A program made the position numbers and the translations under genes. This document shows positions 48,344 through 59,237 of a stretch of DNA of 64,000 nt, piece by piece. This DNA comes from Lichtheimia corymbifera B2541 (taxonomy: Eukaryota > Mucoromycota > Mucoromycetes > Mucorales > Lichtheimiaceae): assembly GCA_000697475.1 (NCBI GenBank), contig JNEU01000207.1, positions 1 through 64,000 on the forward strand. The letters run 5' to 3'. Numbering within the stretch: the first letter of the stretch is position 1; each line of letters begins with the position of its first letter. The notes under the pieces were generated by a model, which was not told where the DNA came from, ran no database searches, and saw nothing but the letters and a program-made list of their open reading frames with translations.

Positions 48344-49713
48344 TCAACGTTTGACACGCACGATACTCTTCCATGACGTGCCACTTTCGCGTCGATTGGA
48401 TGCAGCAGCAGTAGCAGCAGCTTGTGTTTGGGATCGTTTGAGATTAGTTGATGATGTGAAGCTGTCAAGAGTGAGACTCGATAGGTTGATGCCACCTTTT
48501 TTGCTTGGTGTTGGGCTCACAGGAGGTGATGTAGGTGTGGGTGTTTGTGATGGAGTAGTAATGATGGATAAGGATCGTTGTTGTTGTTGTTTTTGCTGTG
48601 CTCCTGTTGATGCTGGTGCTGATTGTGGTGGTGTTGGCAAAGAATCTCGTGAAGAAGCACGTGATGGCGGTGGCATACAAGAAAGAACAGCTTTACGTGC
48701 CCAACGACGACGTCGAGTGGAGATCCATCCTTTATGTTCTGCACCAAATACTGACCAAAAAGGGGTTCCATACATCCAACCAAGCTCATCTCCTTGCCCA
48801 TGAGCAGGATTCGCCAATCGCCATTCCTGTTCAGCCCATTGCCATGTCCATGTATGCTTTCCTGCGTGAATAGTTTCAGGGAGCTCAAATTGTGATTTAG
48901 GACGAACCGGTTTACTTGTGCTGTCAGTCCATGTTGCACGATCAATGATAGGAAATGTTTGTGTCTTCCAACCGCTCAATGGCCATGATCGCTATAGCAG
49001 CAGCAGTACATAGAAATGAGTGATCCATAGTTTGGGGATGATGATGATCATTATTCTATTACCTGATTTTCATACAATACAAATTCAAATTCACAAGATG
49101 GCGTGTTTGCTTGCATGTGCTTGCGTTGGAAGTCTTCCACGTGTTGGGTTAGGGATACATTACTGCGATCGCCTTCTTCAGATGATTGCTTATGTACCAG
49201 GGCAAGCCAAAGTGAATGTAAAAAGGCAGTTGGCATGCACCCTTTCCATATGGCTGTCAGCAGAGGATTGTTGGCAAGAACAAATACAGTTCCCACGACC
49301 GAGATCACTTGCCATGGCTGAAACACAGTAATCAAGCCGATCCATGCACTGACCATCAATGTCATCATTTGCCAATGACAATGTATATCCCATGCTCGTT
49401 CGAGTCGATCAATAAAGTTCAGTGTTTCAAGTGCACGTTCCAGTCGTTCATCGGCAGCAGCGGCGTCATCTTCCTTTTTGGAAGATGCTACTGGTATTGC
49501 TTGTTGCTTGTGATAACTTGCGTACAATAAAAGGAGTGGGAATGCGTATTGGAATCCATAACAAAACACCGGCCAGCCGAAAAGGAGAAAAAATGTATGA
49601 TGTCGCTTTGAAGTTTGCCAGGTAGCAGCACTCCATACTTGTTTGCAGAGACGTGGGATGCCAGCAACCCGTGCCAGGCATCGAATTGAGACAGAAGAAC
49701 TTTGAGGTGGCAT
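48344..49713 (-). CDS. Dysferlin-domain peroxin (Pex30/31-like membrane protein)
   Basis: Two exons (49713-49063, 48991-48344) give 432 aa. After MPPQSSSVSIRCLARV come hydrophobic segments (TFFLLFGWPVFCYGFQYAFPLLLLYASY; LMVSAWIGLITVF; VISVVGTVFVLANNPLLTAI). Then follow an N-terminal dysferlin motif (FEFVLYENQRSWPLSGWKTQ, spanning the splice) and a C-terminal one (HTWTWQWAEQEWRL...DELGWMYGTPFW...RRRRWARKAVL). The tail is Ser/Pro/Gln-rich. This matches ER and peroxisome-contact proteins of the Pex30/Pex31 family, which shape ER domains where peroxisomes and lipid droplets form. The frame stays open upstream to 49,899, but the ATG at 49,713 has the better context (CCACAATGCC). It converges on NMO gene 1. 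Confidence 0.82.
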
Positions 49714-50306
49714 TGTGGATGGGTAACGCACACACACAAAGGTAGGTGGATAATAAAGCTGGGGGGAAAAAAGTGGAAAAGAAAAAGGAAGAAGAAAACA
49801 ACAAACCATCACTACTTGTAGGTTGCGGAGGTTTGATGGGATTTTCATTACACTTGTGCAACCACCCAACAATAAGACTTGCTCAACCATTTTGACCAAC
49901 CCAAATTCCCATCATGATTGTTGTCGCATAGCAACGAACATCATCCATGCATAAAGGATATGCATGTGATCGCGTTTAGAATGAAGGATAACAGCACCTC
50001 GAATAGGTAGCAGCAGTAGTATGATGCTGATGATTGGGATTTGTTTACATGGCATGGTAATCCATCATTCTTCTAATACCTACGTAGGCGAATGCAAGAA
50101 TCAAACATGGAAATGATTCTGGCTCGTGAGATCCTGATTAACAAACGTGATGATGAATGAATGCATACAGATCCTGCCACGAAACATTCAATCACCGGTT
50201 GATTGTAACACAAGAAACTGGAAGAAAAAGCGACTAGGCTGCATAGAGTCGTTTCTTCCTCTTTTTTTTTTTTTTTCCTCCCTCCTTCCCTTCTTCCCCT
50301 TTGGCA
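49714..50306. other. Divergent promoter region between peroxin and GGC1
   Basis: Contains a long pyrimidine run (CTTTTTTTTTTTTTTTCCTCC type, near 50,260-50,280) just upstream of the GGC1 start, common in fungal promoters. No gene was seen. Confidence 0.45.
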
Positions 50307-51484
50307 ATGTCACCACCTCCTCCTGCTGCAAGTCGTCGATCAGAATCTGGCACAGCACGTTTCCTAGGAAGTGCAAGCTCTGGTATCCTTGAGCTTTTGA
50401 TTTTTCATCCAGTAGACACCGTTGCCAAACGCCTTATGAGCAACCAGACAAGGGTAAAAAGAAGGATCATGACGACAAGATCCATGTGATGCTCACATAC
50501 CACGACCATAGATCTTTGGTGCGGGCCATTCGATGACCGAAAGTCGGGCCGCCTTAAGTAACGTGATCTTTAGAGTAAGAACAAAAAACACGTAACAAGT
50601 AGTATATACTGAAACGATGATGTTGGGTAGGATGCAGCCAATGAGGCATTTTTGAAAAAGTACGCGTCGTTGTTTCCTGGTCTTGGGTTTGCTGCAGGCT
50701 ACAAGATTGCTCAACGCATCTACAAGTTTGGTGGACAACCGTTTGTAAACGATTATCTCAACAAGCACCATAAGGATGCGTTCACAGCTGCATTTGGTGA
50801 GAAATCGGGCAAAACCATGATGCATGCAACAGCAGGAAGTCTTGTCGGCATTGGTGAAATCGCGTTACTTCCGCTGGATGTGCTTAAAATCAAACGCCAA
50901 ACCAACCCAGAAGCTTTTCGTGGTCGCGGTTTCTTGACCATCATCAAAGATGAAGGCATGGGCTTATACAGGTAAATGATATGCAAGTGAAAAAAGGGAT
51001 ATACATGGATACTCATGATGATGATGTTATAAAGGGGTGCTGGATGGACAGCTGCACGTAACGCACCAGGATCATTTGCATTGTTTGGTGGCTCGGCGTT
51101 TGTCAAGGAGCACATTTTCCATCTTCATGACTACAACAAGGCAACCTTTTTCCAAAACTTTTGTGCGTCCATTGGTGGAGCTGTTGCATCCATCACTGTG
51201 GCAGCACCTTTGGATGTCGTCAAGACGCGTATTCAGAATCGTAACTTTGAGAATCCTGAGTCTGGGTTCAAGATTGTCAAAGATCTAGTCAAAAATGAAG
51301 GACCAAGTGCTTTCTTCAAGGGGTTGACACCCAAAATTTTGGTGGTATGGATAAGAAGGAATGATGGTATCTATGTAAATGAATGCTCACATATCATTTT
51401 TTTGCATCTTAGGTTGGTCCCAAGTTGATCTTTAGCTTTACTGTAGCCCAACATTTAATCCCTGTGTTTGATCGCATGCTTTGA
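50307..51484 (+). CDS. GGC1: Mitochondrial GTP/GDP carrier
   Basis: Five exons (50307-50453, 50512-50574, 50631-50971, 51035-51344, 51413-51484) give 310 aa, the usual carrier length. Three repeats carry the mitochondrial carrier signature PxDxxxxK/R: FHPVDTVAKRLMS, LLPLDVLKIKRQTNPEAFRG and AAPLDVVKTRIQNRNFENPES. The stretches SLFPGLGFAAGYKIAQRIYK, GAGWTAARNAPGSFALFGG and KGLTPKIL are close to yeast Ggc1/Yhm1, which exchanges GTP for GDP across the inner mitochondrial membrane and affects mitochondrial iron balance. The upstream pyrimidine tract and the start context support this ATG. It is the first of three plus-strand genes in a row. Confidence 0.9.
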
Positions 51485-51808
51485 TTTTGATTATAAAAGT
51501 AGCTTAGAGGGAATACAGTTTGTGTGTGTCACGTGTGTACGATAGATAAGGATTGTTATCATGACGATGATCTAGAATACCCGAGAGGGGGACCATGCAT
51601 TGCATATACTTTTATTGACAAAGTGGTAGTACTATGGCGTTTTCTCATTAAAGGCGCCCAATGCGTACATTTCATAAAGGACCGAGTTAAGAGCGAGAGA
51701 GAAAAGTGATTGGGTTGTGCGGCACCTACAGTGACGGCCATCATCCTCTTCCTCTCTTTTTTTTTCTCACATCCTCCCAAAAGCTTTTGCGCCTGTCAAC
51801 AGTCACCA
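51485..51808. other. Intergenic between GGC1 and eIF4E2
   Basis: About 0.32 kb with a pyrimidine-rich stretch (51,740-51,780). No gene was seen. It presumably holds the promoter of the next gene. Confidence 0.4.
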
Positions 51809-52692
51809 ATGACAATGAACTTTACTGCAACAACACAAACGATGCCTCACGACACATCAGTACCAGAGCAACAACAAGAGCAGCATCCGCTTCGTTATAC
51901 CTGGGTCTTTTGGTTTATGCATCGAACACGGGGAGCAAAGATCACAAACTACGAAGAAGGCATGAAACGAATTGCAGCATTCTCAACGGCAAGTATTCAT
52001 CGCTTGCTTTTAAAAGAGTGAGGTGGCAATGTGTCGGGTATCATAGCACAGTGCTTATTTGTCGTACAACAGGTCGAAGACTTTTGGGCCGTGTATAGTC
52101 ACTTAAGGAGAGCTCGGGATTTACCTATTGTGAGCGACTATCAATTATTCAAACAAGGCGTTCGACCTGTATGGGAGGTATGTCGATGATGCTTACAAGA
52201 CACACAATCAATGACTCATGCTCAATGACATACGTTAGGATAACGCCAATATCCATGGTGGAAAATGGATTGTACGACTAAAGAAAGGATTAGCAACTCG
52301 TTATTGGGAATTACTGGTGAGTAAAGGAGTGGAACCCATTGGAGAGTGTAATATATATACTCATGTTCATATTACGATCCAAGGTACTTGCTATCATTGG
52401 TGAACAGTTTGATGTCAATGATGAGATTTGTGGAGCCGTATTATCAATCCGAAGCTCAGAGGATATCATCTCGGTATGGAACAAGACGTCATCCAATGGA
52501 AGGATCAACTTGAAGATCAGGTATGTAGAACATATCTTAAAGTCGGCAACGTGTCTTATGAACATTGCTTGTTGCAGGGATACCATCAAAAAAGTTCTCA
52601 GCTTACCGGCGGATACTGTGATGGAATACAAGAGCCACAATGATGCATTAAAAGACAGATCCAGTTTTCGAAATACTGACATCTTTCGATAA
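51809..52692 (+). CDS. EIF4E2: Class II eIF4E (4EHP/eIF4E2-type cap-binding protein)
   Basis: Five exons (51809-51988, 52073-52177, 52239-52316, 52384-52520, 52578-52692) give 204 aa. [83 protein letters not shown] and MEYKSHND follow human 4EHP closely. The first cap-stacking Trp of canonical eIF4E is Tyr here (Tyr48), as in 4EHP, while the second (Trp94) is kept. Class II proteins bind the cap weakly and usually repress translation. Intron 1 is GC-AG (ACG|GCAAGT). S. cerevisiae lacks this class. Confidence 0.9.
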
Positions 52693-52908
52693 AGCAAGAG
52701 GTTCTTTGTGCCAGCACGAATATATGGTTTTATTCTTGGATGATGGTGGTGGTGGTGGTGGCAAAAGGGGCTTGATCCGATTGGATGAGGAGGAGGAAGG
52801 TGCATGCAGATGATCCAGTTTAATGGGAACTTTTTTTCTTTCTTCTCTCACACGCTCTCTCTCTCTCTCATTTTATTTCTCTTTCCTTTCCTTTCCCTCT
52901 CTCTCTTG

Positions 52909-54088
52909 ATGACATTTCCAGAAGCTTACGACCGTGTTCATCCACTCTACAAAGAACACGCGATTAGACAAGCAAATGATCCACCACCCTCAACTTTTGA
53001 TGAAGGACGTCAAAGGCAAAAGGAGCGCTATCGAGCCGAGCGAGAAAACGTGCCTCAAGTACTGTGCAACAGCTATACAATATCCGTGGATGAGACACAA
53101 AGCAAAGGCAACAACACCAACACTGTCCAAGTATATGTGATACGTCCACCTGGTACCGAGACAACAATCCTTCCTGTGATGGTCTTTGTGTAAGTAAAAG
53201 TGGGGACCTCTTTGTGATAAGAGAGCCAACTATGGTTTGTTATAGGCATGGAGGTGGATGGATTTACGGAGACAAGGAGATCTACGAGATACCTATTTGT
53301 GATGTAAGTGTTTTGTAGCTGGGACAACAAAGGGAAGGGATTATGTATTAATACCGTGATAAAACAGCTTGCAATACGTGCACGAGCAGCCATTGTCTTT
53401 GTTGAATATTCGTTGACACCTGAAGTACAATATCCAGTGGCATTGGATCAAGTATGGGCTGCTATTCGTTGGGCACATCAGTCAAGCGATTTGATCCATG
53501 TTGATCCCAGTACCTTGATTGTGGCAGGTGATTCGGCTGGTGGCAACCTTGCTGCTGCTACATGTTGTAAGGGAGGAATAATCGAGACAATGCAATCCTT
53601 TTGATGACCATGGATTATACATAGTGCTTGACAAACAACGTGGTGGCGATAGGAGGATGATCCATGGACAAATCCTTATTTATCCTTTGCTTGACTTTGC
53701 ACGTCCTCACGCATCGGAACCCTCGAGCTCAGTGACATTGTATGGCGGTGGCCCAGAATTTGCTTTGCCGATTGATGTGGTGTATCGATCCCAGCGACTG
53801 TATTGTGGGCAACAAACGACCACGGATATTCTCATCTCACCTACATTGGCATCCACTAAGGACCTTGAAGGATTACCACCTACGTTGATTGCCACAGCAG
53901 AATGTGATCCATTGCGGGATGAAGGCGAAGCATACGCAAATCAGTTGATGCAAGCAGGAGTCCATGTGGCTGCGATCCGAGTTCTTGGAACCATTCATGG
54001 ATTCTTCCAGATGAATAAAGTTGTTCCTCAGTATTCCCAGCTTCTCGGGTCCATGGCAAGCTTTATGCAAGATGTTTTCAAAAACTAG
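52909..54088 (+). CDS. Alpha/beta hydrolase of the HSL family (carboxylesterase/lipase-like)
   Basis: Four exons (52909-53189, 53246-53303, 53368-53566, 53625-54088) give 333 aa. It has the oxyanion-hole motif HGGGW (residues 95-99), nucleophile motif GDSAGG (Ser169), acid DPLRDEG (Asp274) and base TIHGFF (His304), a complete catalytic triad in hormone-sensitive-lipase arrangement. YPVALDQVWAAIRWA and GQILIYPLLDF are typical of the family. Substrates are probably acyl esters, but which ones cannot be told. No signal peptide is evident from the ATG chosen. The frame is open further 5' through a CT-repeat that is probably untranslated. Confidence 0.87.
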
Positions 54089-54490
54089 TTTTCTGTAACA
54101 CAAAGAGACTTTTGTATATATATATTCAAAATAATGCAAAGGGTATCGTTTTTTATTATACATGGTGGTGGTGGTTATTGCAGATGCTTTTTTTTTCTAT
54201 ACAGATGAGAGGAAATGACAAATATGTGGGGGGTATCTTTTTTTTGTTGTTTTGTTGTGTGTGTGTCTAGACATGGATGCATGCGTGCTGTGCTGGAGGA
54301 ATCATAAAATGCTGTTGAGAATGATGCTTGAAAAAATGGATGCGTAAAAATGTTGGTTGTGCTTGAATGTTGAATGAATGAAATGCATATTGGAAGAGCA
54401 AATGAAGGAACGGCATGGATGATGATGATGACGATGACAAACTTGAACATGTTGGAGGAGGAGGAGAAAAAGAAATGCTGTTGCTGCTGC

Positions 54491-55261
54491 TTAAAAAGGA
54501 GCGACGGTAGCAGGCCAGTAGCCGTACATCATGGAGGAGGTATCAAAGAGCACCGATGATGGTTCCGATGGAAAGTAAGCTTGTTGTTGAATGGGATATT
54601 GGAATGATTGGCTGCCGCACAAGGAGATATCGGATTCGGGATAGAAAGCAGTGCTGTATGAAGATGAAGGAGTAACGGCTTCAGCTGAAGGATAAGAAAG
54701 ATAGGGTGATGTGGCGGGTGAAACAATGGGTGAAGCGTCAAAAAGGACATCAGGGGAAGTGGTTGCGCATGAGACGGTATCTTGTTGTTGTTGTTGGATG
54801 TTGTTGTTGTTAGCAACAACAGGCGAAGGAGCAGATGAGCGAAGTTCAGCAAGGCGTTTTTCAAGCTTGACAAGTTGGCGTTCCAAGTGTGTGACCTGAA
54901 GACCAAGATCGTCAAATTGAGTGAGAAGTTCCTTTTCCTTGTCAGACAAGCGAGTGGCGTTTTGTGATTGGTCCATTTCAGGCTTGCAGCTGGTATAAGC
55001 ATGCTCCAAACTGCCAAACATCACGTAGATGGTGGCCAAGGTATCGTAAGTGTAATTGAGCTCCGATTCAAGTTGGCGAATGGATTCTTCACGAGTGGCG
55101 CCATTACGCTTGTTGGTAGTGGCGTTGTGGCTGGCAGACTTTTTGGTGCTGCGGGAAGAAGCAGATGATGTGGTGCGCTTATGAACACGACCTGACTTGA
55201 TGCGTTGGGTGGTCCACTTGAAGGACTTTGGGGATGTGGATGTAGCAATGGAAGATGGCAT
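54491..55261 (-). CDS. Unrecognised coiled-coil protein
   Basis: A single exon gives 256 aa. The basic Ser/Thr/Lys-rich N-terminus (KRTTSSASSRSTKKSASH) is followed by a helical region with heptad-like Leu spacing (REESIRQLESELNYTYDTL, LTQFDDLGLQVTHLERQL, KLEKRLAELRSS), then a Gln run and a Ser/Pro/Tyr-rich tail ending YGYWPATVAPF. The layout (basic segment, leucine-rich coil, low-complexity tail) recalls a transcriptional regulator, but there is no true bZIP basic motif (NxxxAxxC/SR), so I do not call one. Start at 55,261; an ATG 12 codons upstream is also in frame. Confidence 0.7.
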   Translation of the reverse strand: MPSSIATSTSPKSFKWTTQRIKSGRVHKRTTSSASSRSTKKSASHNATTNKRNGATREESIRQLESELNYTYDTLATIYVMFGSLEHAYTSCKPEMDQSQNATRLSDKEKELLTQFDDLGLQVTHLERQLVKLEKRLAELRSSAPSPVVANNNNIQQQQQDTVSCATTSPDVLFDASPIVSPATSPYLSYPSAEAVTPSSSYSTAFYPESDISLCGSQSFQYPIQQQAYFPSEPSSVLFDTSSMMYGYWPATVAPF

Positions 55262-57435
55262 GATGCAAAGATGTGTTTGTGTGTGTTGTGAATGCAAGTG
55301 TGAAAAAAAAGATGAAATGTGTTGTGTGTGTTGATGAGAAAACTGGGGGAATGGTGAGAATCATGCCCGTATTTATATTTGCCGCCCCTGCACAGCTTGA
55401 TTTTTCAGACTCCTACGCCATAACGCGATAAGGATAGTTTTGTACCACCTGAATCGGGGGTGCTAAAATTGTCATGCATTCTCCCTTTCGATGATGTTAT
55501 CCAACGCATCATCCTGCATAACCTCGCAGCGTTTATTTTGTAATGTCGCTTTTCACTTTTCACCCTCACTGACACGTAATACCTTTCACATCCCCCTTGT
55601 ATGCATATTGTAAATCACAAAGCTTTGCCCGCGTCTTTTCTTTCACTCTTTTTTTCGTCATAGGAAAAAAGAAATATACATGGTCGTACACGTTGTTTGA
55701 ATGTAACGTTGCATCCGAGCACCCACCGATTTGAACCGATGGTTGCACTTGCCCCGGGAACATCGGCCCCTTTCCTTTTGCCAACCAAGTGGTTAAACTT
55801 TTCCCTCCTTCGCGCATGTTTTTCTTGTGCTGCCTACCCCCTATGGAAATCTCCTGTGACCAACCACATTCCTCTTGTTGCCTGTGCACTGGCATGTGCA
55901 TGCTGCTATTTTTAACCACATGACCATTGTTGGTTACCCCAATCCTGCATTTCCTTGGATCATCGCTCTTTATTCCATCTCTCCCCGGATATCGGCATTT
56001 TACTAAACAGGAGTAAAGAGAGCAAAAAAAGCTCTTGGACCCTTGCCCATCCTCCTTGAAAGTTATTCTTAGAAACAAACAATATGAAACCACGCGACTT
56101 TACATGTTTTTTAAATTATTGCTACCATTGTTGCATTCATCCAGATAAGACTGGGGAAAAGTATAAAAGGAACCCACAATCGCAACTTTTAAAAACCTCT
56201 TTTGCCCTTTCTTTTCGTTTATTTTACGCTTTACTTTTTCGCCCACCCACCCACACACGTGATACCACCCGCTTTTAAAATACTGATACATGTTATCACA
56301 GCATCATCATGAGCAAATAAAGAAGCTTGTAAGGTGCAAGTTGTATATTGGAGGTGATGTTATGGGTGCTGCCAAAGTAGTAGAGTAATAGTAGCTATTT
56401 GGCGTTGGTTGGGGATTTAGCAGCAATATGGTGGTATGTGCGCAACTATGTATGTGTAAAAGCATTACGTCACTGAAAGTAGACTAAAGCGCAATGACGA
56501 GAATACGCCAGAAAGTTGGAAGCTCGTTACACAATGGCATCACTGTGGCACGTATATGCACCATGATGTCATGCATTTGATTTATTAAGCTTTACGCCGC
56601 ACATTGTGGGGAAAATCCCTATAACATCATCGACGTATCATGTTACACATGATGTCATGTCTCGGAAACGTGGCGACGATGGTGTCATGGATTGACGCTT
56701 TGACCATGTATATGCATATATGCAAAAATCGGAATGCTGGGCAATGTATGATTGCTGATTCATCATCTTGCATCTCCCCTTTACTTTTATCCATCTTGGC
56801 ATATACCTCACCCCTTTATCGATACCCATTCTATTTTTACCACCATGTAAAGCTGGGATATGCACTAACCATGTGTATATCCCGCCAAGCGTAAAATTCC
56901 TCTCTGCTGTATGTATCGGGGTTTCATTCGCACGGCCGTCCCATCGGTGTCTGGCAGCTGCATGGACACACACACACACATCTATCTTGATCCATCTTTA
57001 TTTGTTAATACCAGGTACTTGGTGCATTTACAAACACTCTTGATATAAAAATAGAACACTTTTGACATGGCTCCCCCTATTGTGAGCATCTTGATATCCC
57101 TAAAACATCATTACGTGTCATTCTTCATTAGTAATAAACATTACCCCCTTAGACAACAACGGCATAAAATTGTCAACATGGATAAGATTTTAATTTAGAC
57201 CAGGTGTAGCGTGTTACCGCCGACATCTTTACATTAGGTTGCACCGTTCCTTGGACTTGTCAAAAGCTATATGAAATGTGTGGTGAATATTAAATCGCTA
57301 GCATACACGTGATATTGGCACATAGCAGCCACCACCACTAAACATGTTGGGGCGTCACTATTATCCTCATGAACACGATCCATATCGATTTGATTTTCAA
57401 TCCAACGGCTTTATCATAAAACGCATCTATTCTAG
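55262..57435. other. Large intergenic region (2.2 kb) with no recognised gene
   Basis: AT-rich with several pyrimidine tracts. Open frames up to about 175 codons (55,566-56,093, minus) have no domain, odd composition and competing frames on the other strand. It probably holds a long promoter for the coiled-coil gene and the 3' flank of NMO gene 2. Confidence 0.45.
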
Positions 57436-58534
57436 CTATGTAATCAACTTTGCAAGGTCTTGCTTTATGATCTGCTCGGCATCTGTGGCGATTCTGGTGA
57501 CCAGCTCCTCACATGTTGGGATATCGTTGATCAATCCAATGACCTGACCTGCACTCCAGACACCATAATCCTTGTCTCCTGTGATATAAGACTGGCGTCC
57601 ACGTTTACCCGAGACCAAATCCCTGATATCTTCAAACTTGACATCCTTATTCTTTTCGATTTGATTGACTTTTACAGCCACCTCATTCTTGAAGACACGA
57701 GCTGTGTTGCGGAAAGGACGGTACAATAATGCTGTTGAACGCTCATCCGCTTGCACGATGGCTTCCTTGATATCGTCGTGGATAGGTGCTTCCTTTGTGC
57801 ACATGAACCGAGTTCCCATATTGATACCTTGAGCACCCAAAGCCAATGCAGATACCAATCCTCGAGCATTACCAAAACCACCCGATGCAATGTAAGGTGT
57901 CGTCAATGATTCAGCAGCTCTTGCCAACAGGATCATACTCGATATATCATCTTCACCAGGATGGCCCGCACATTCAAATCCGTCGATGGATAAAACGTCA
58001 ACACCCATTTTCTGTGATGATATAGCGTGACGGATGGTAACGCACTTGTGGATGGTTTTCAATCCTGCCTCCTTGAACATGGCGATATATTCCTTGGCTA
58101 AGGTGGATGAATGGATCATCATGAGTCATCCCATCACTCTCATTATCCTCTTTAAACACTTACGATTGTTTCCTGCAGTCTCAACGACAGGGACCTTTTC
58201 TTCACATATCACTTGGGCATATTCCTTGTAAGGGGGTGGCTTGATAGCAGGCAACAGAGTAAGGTTGACACCAAAAGGGTTATGCGTCATATCTCGCATG
58301 CGTCGAATCTCTTTTCTCAAGTCTTCAGGGGTCGGTTGTGTGAGTGCAGTAATGATACCAAGTGCACCTGCGTTGGATACAGCTGACGCCAACTCGGCAC
58401 GACCCACATGAGTCATACCACCTGTAAATAGCAATGTCAGTAACCCGATCTTGTCGATATCGCTCGATGGCATTACCTTGGACAATGGGATGCTTGATGC
58501 CGAGAATGCGTGTCAATTGAGTAGTAATGGGCAT
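57436..58534 (-). CDS. Nitronate monooxygenase / 2-nitropropane dioxygenase-like protein 2
   Basis: Three exons read downward (58534-58477, 58421-58164, 58097-57436) give 325 aa. The same FMN-barrel motifs as the paralogue at 47.1 kb appear: ILGIKHPIVQGGMTHVGRAE, AVSNAGALGIITALTQPT, PFGVNLTLLPAIKPPPY, GFECAGHPGEDD, IASGGFGNARGLVSALALGA, GINMGTRFMCTKEAPIH and GVWSAGQVIGLINDIPTC. The first intron sits at the identical codon (CAA G|GT); the second (AAC AAT C|CC) is absent from the paralogue. It is probably an old local duplicate with partly diverged use. Confidence 0.87.
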
Positions 58535-59237
58535 GGTAGCAACAAGTAGAAGAGTAGTTTGGGTTCCTGTCGGCTAAGCATATCCGAAAAGGAGAGTGTC
58601 CGTTATGGATCACGTAAGATGACTGCATGTGAAAATCCGCCTTCCCACCAACCCCACACGCATACACTTGGCCATATTCCTCCTTCTTGTTAAATAATAT
58701 ATGCTTGTATACATAAAATGTTTTTCATTGTTCCCTTGTATTATAATCATCATTGCTTCTTTGTTTGAATGTGTGCGTGGTTGTGGGTGTGTTGAACGAC
58801 ATCATTGACTTTTAGCATACATAAATTCCAGCGTGTCATAGCAACGATGTTTGGTCCCAAGGCAACCATCATTGATCAATAATGAAGGATGGTGCATTAG
58901 TTGAAAAGGATAGGTCCAATGACATATTGATCCACTAGAAGCGAGCTCCCAACCAAGACACCAGCGGCTTCATCCCTTTTAGGATATCCCTTGTGTGTAG
59001 CATAATTGATAAGACAAGACAATGAAAGCACCTATTAGGCCAACTTTGCTCTATAATCAGCAACATGCATATTTTCATGGTCCATGGATACAATGAGCCA
59101 TCATGCGAATACCAAAAAGTAATAATGAACGCAATCAATGCGTTTATGTGTCTTTATGCAGTAAATGGATGAACGTCTAACAAATAAACAGTGGATGGGA
59201 AAATGTCAAATTGGGTAGTTGGGAGAAAGGTTGATTT
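58535..59237. other. Intergenic, upstream of NMO gene 2
   Basis: 0.7 kb between two minus-strand genes. Only short frames were seen, and it probably holds the NMO2 promoter. Confidence 0.4.

Noticed and set aside
54491..55261. bZIP transcription factor
   Set aside because: A basic segment and leucine-spaced helix are present, but the diagnostic NxxxAxxC/SR basic motif is absent and the basic part is not adjacent to the coil in the required register.
55566..56093. 175-codon minus-strand open frame in the 2.2-kb intergenic region
   Set aside because: Skewed composition, no recognisable motif, and a competing open frame on the other strand. Not supported as a gene.
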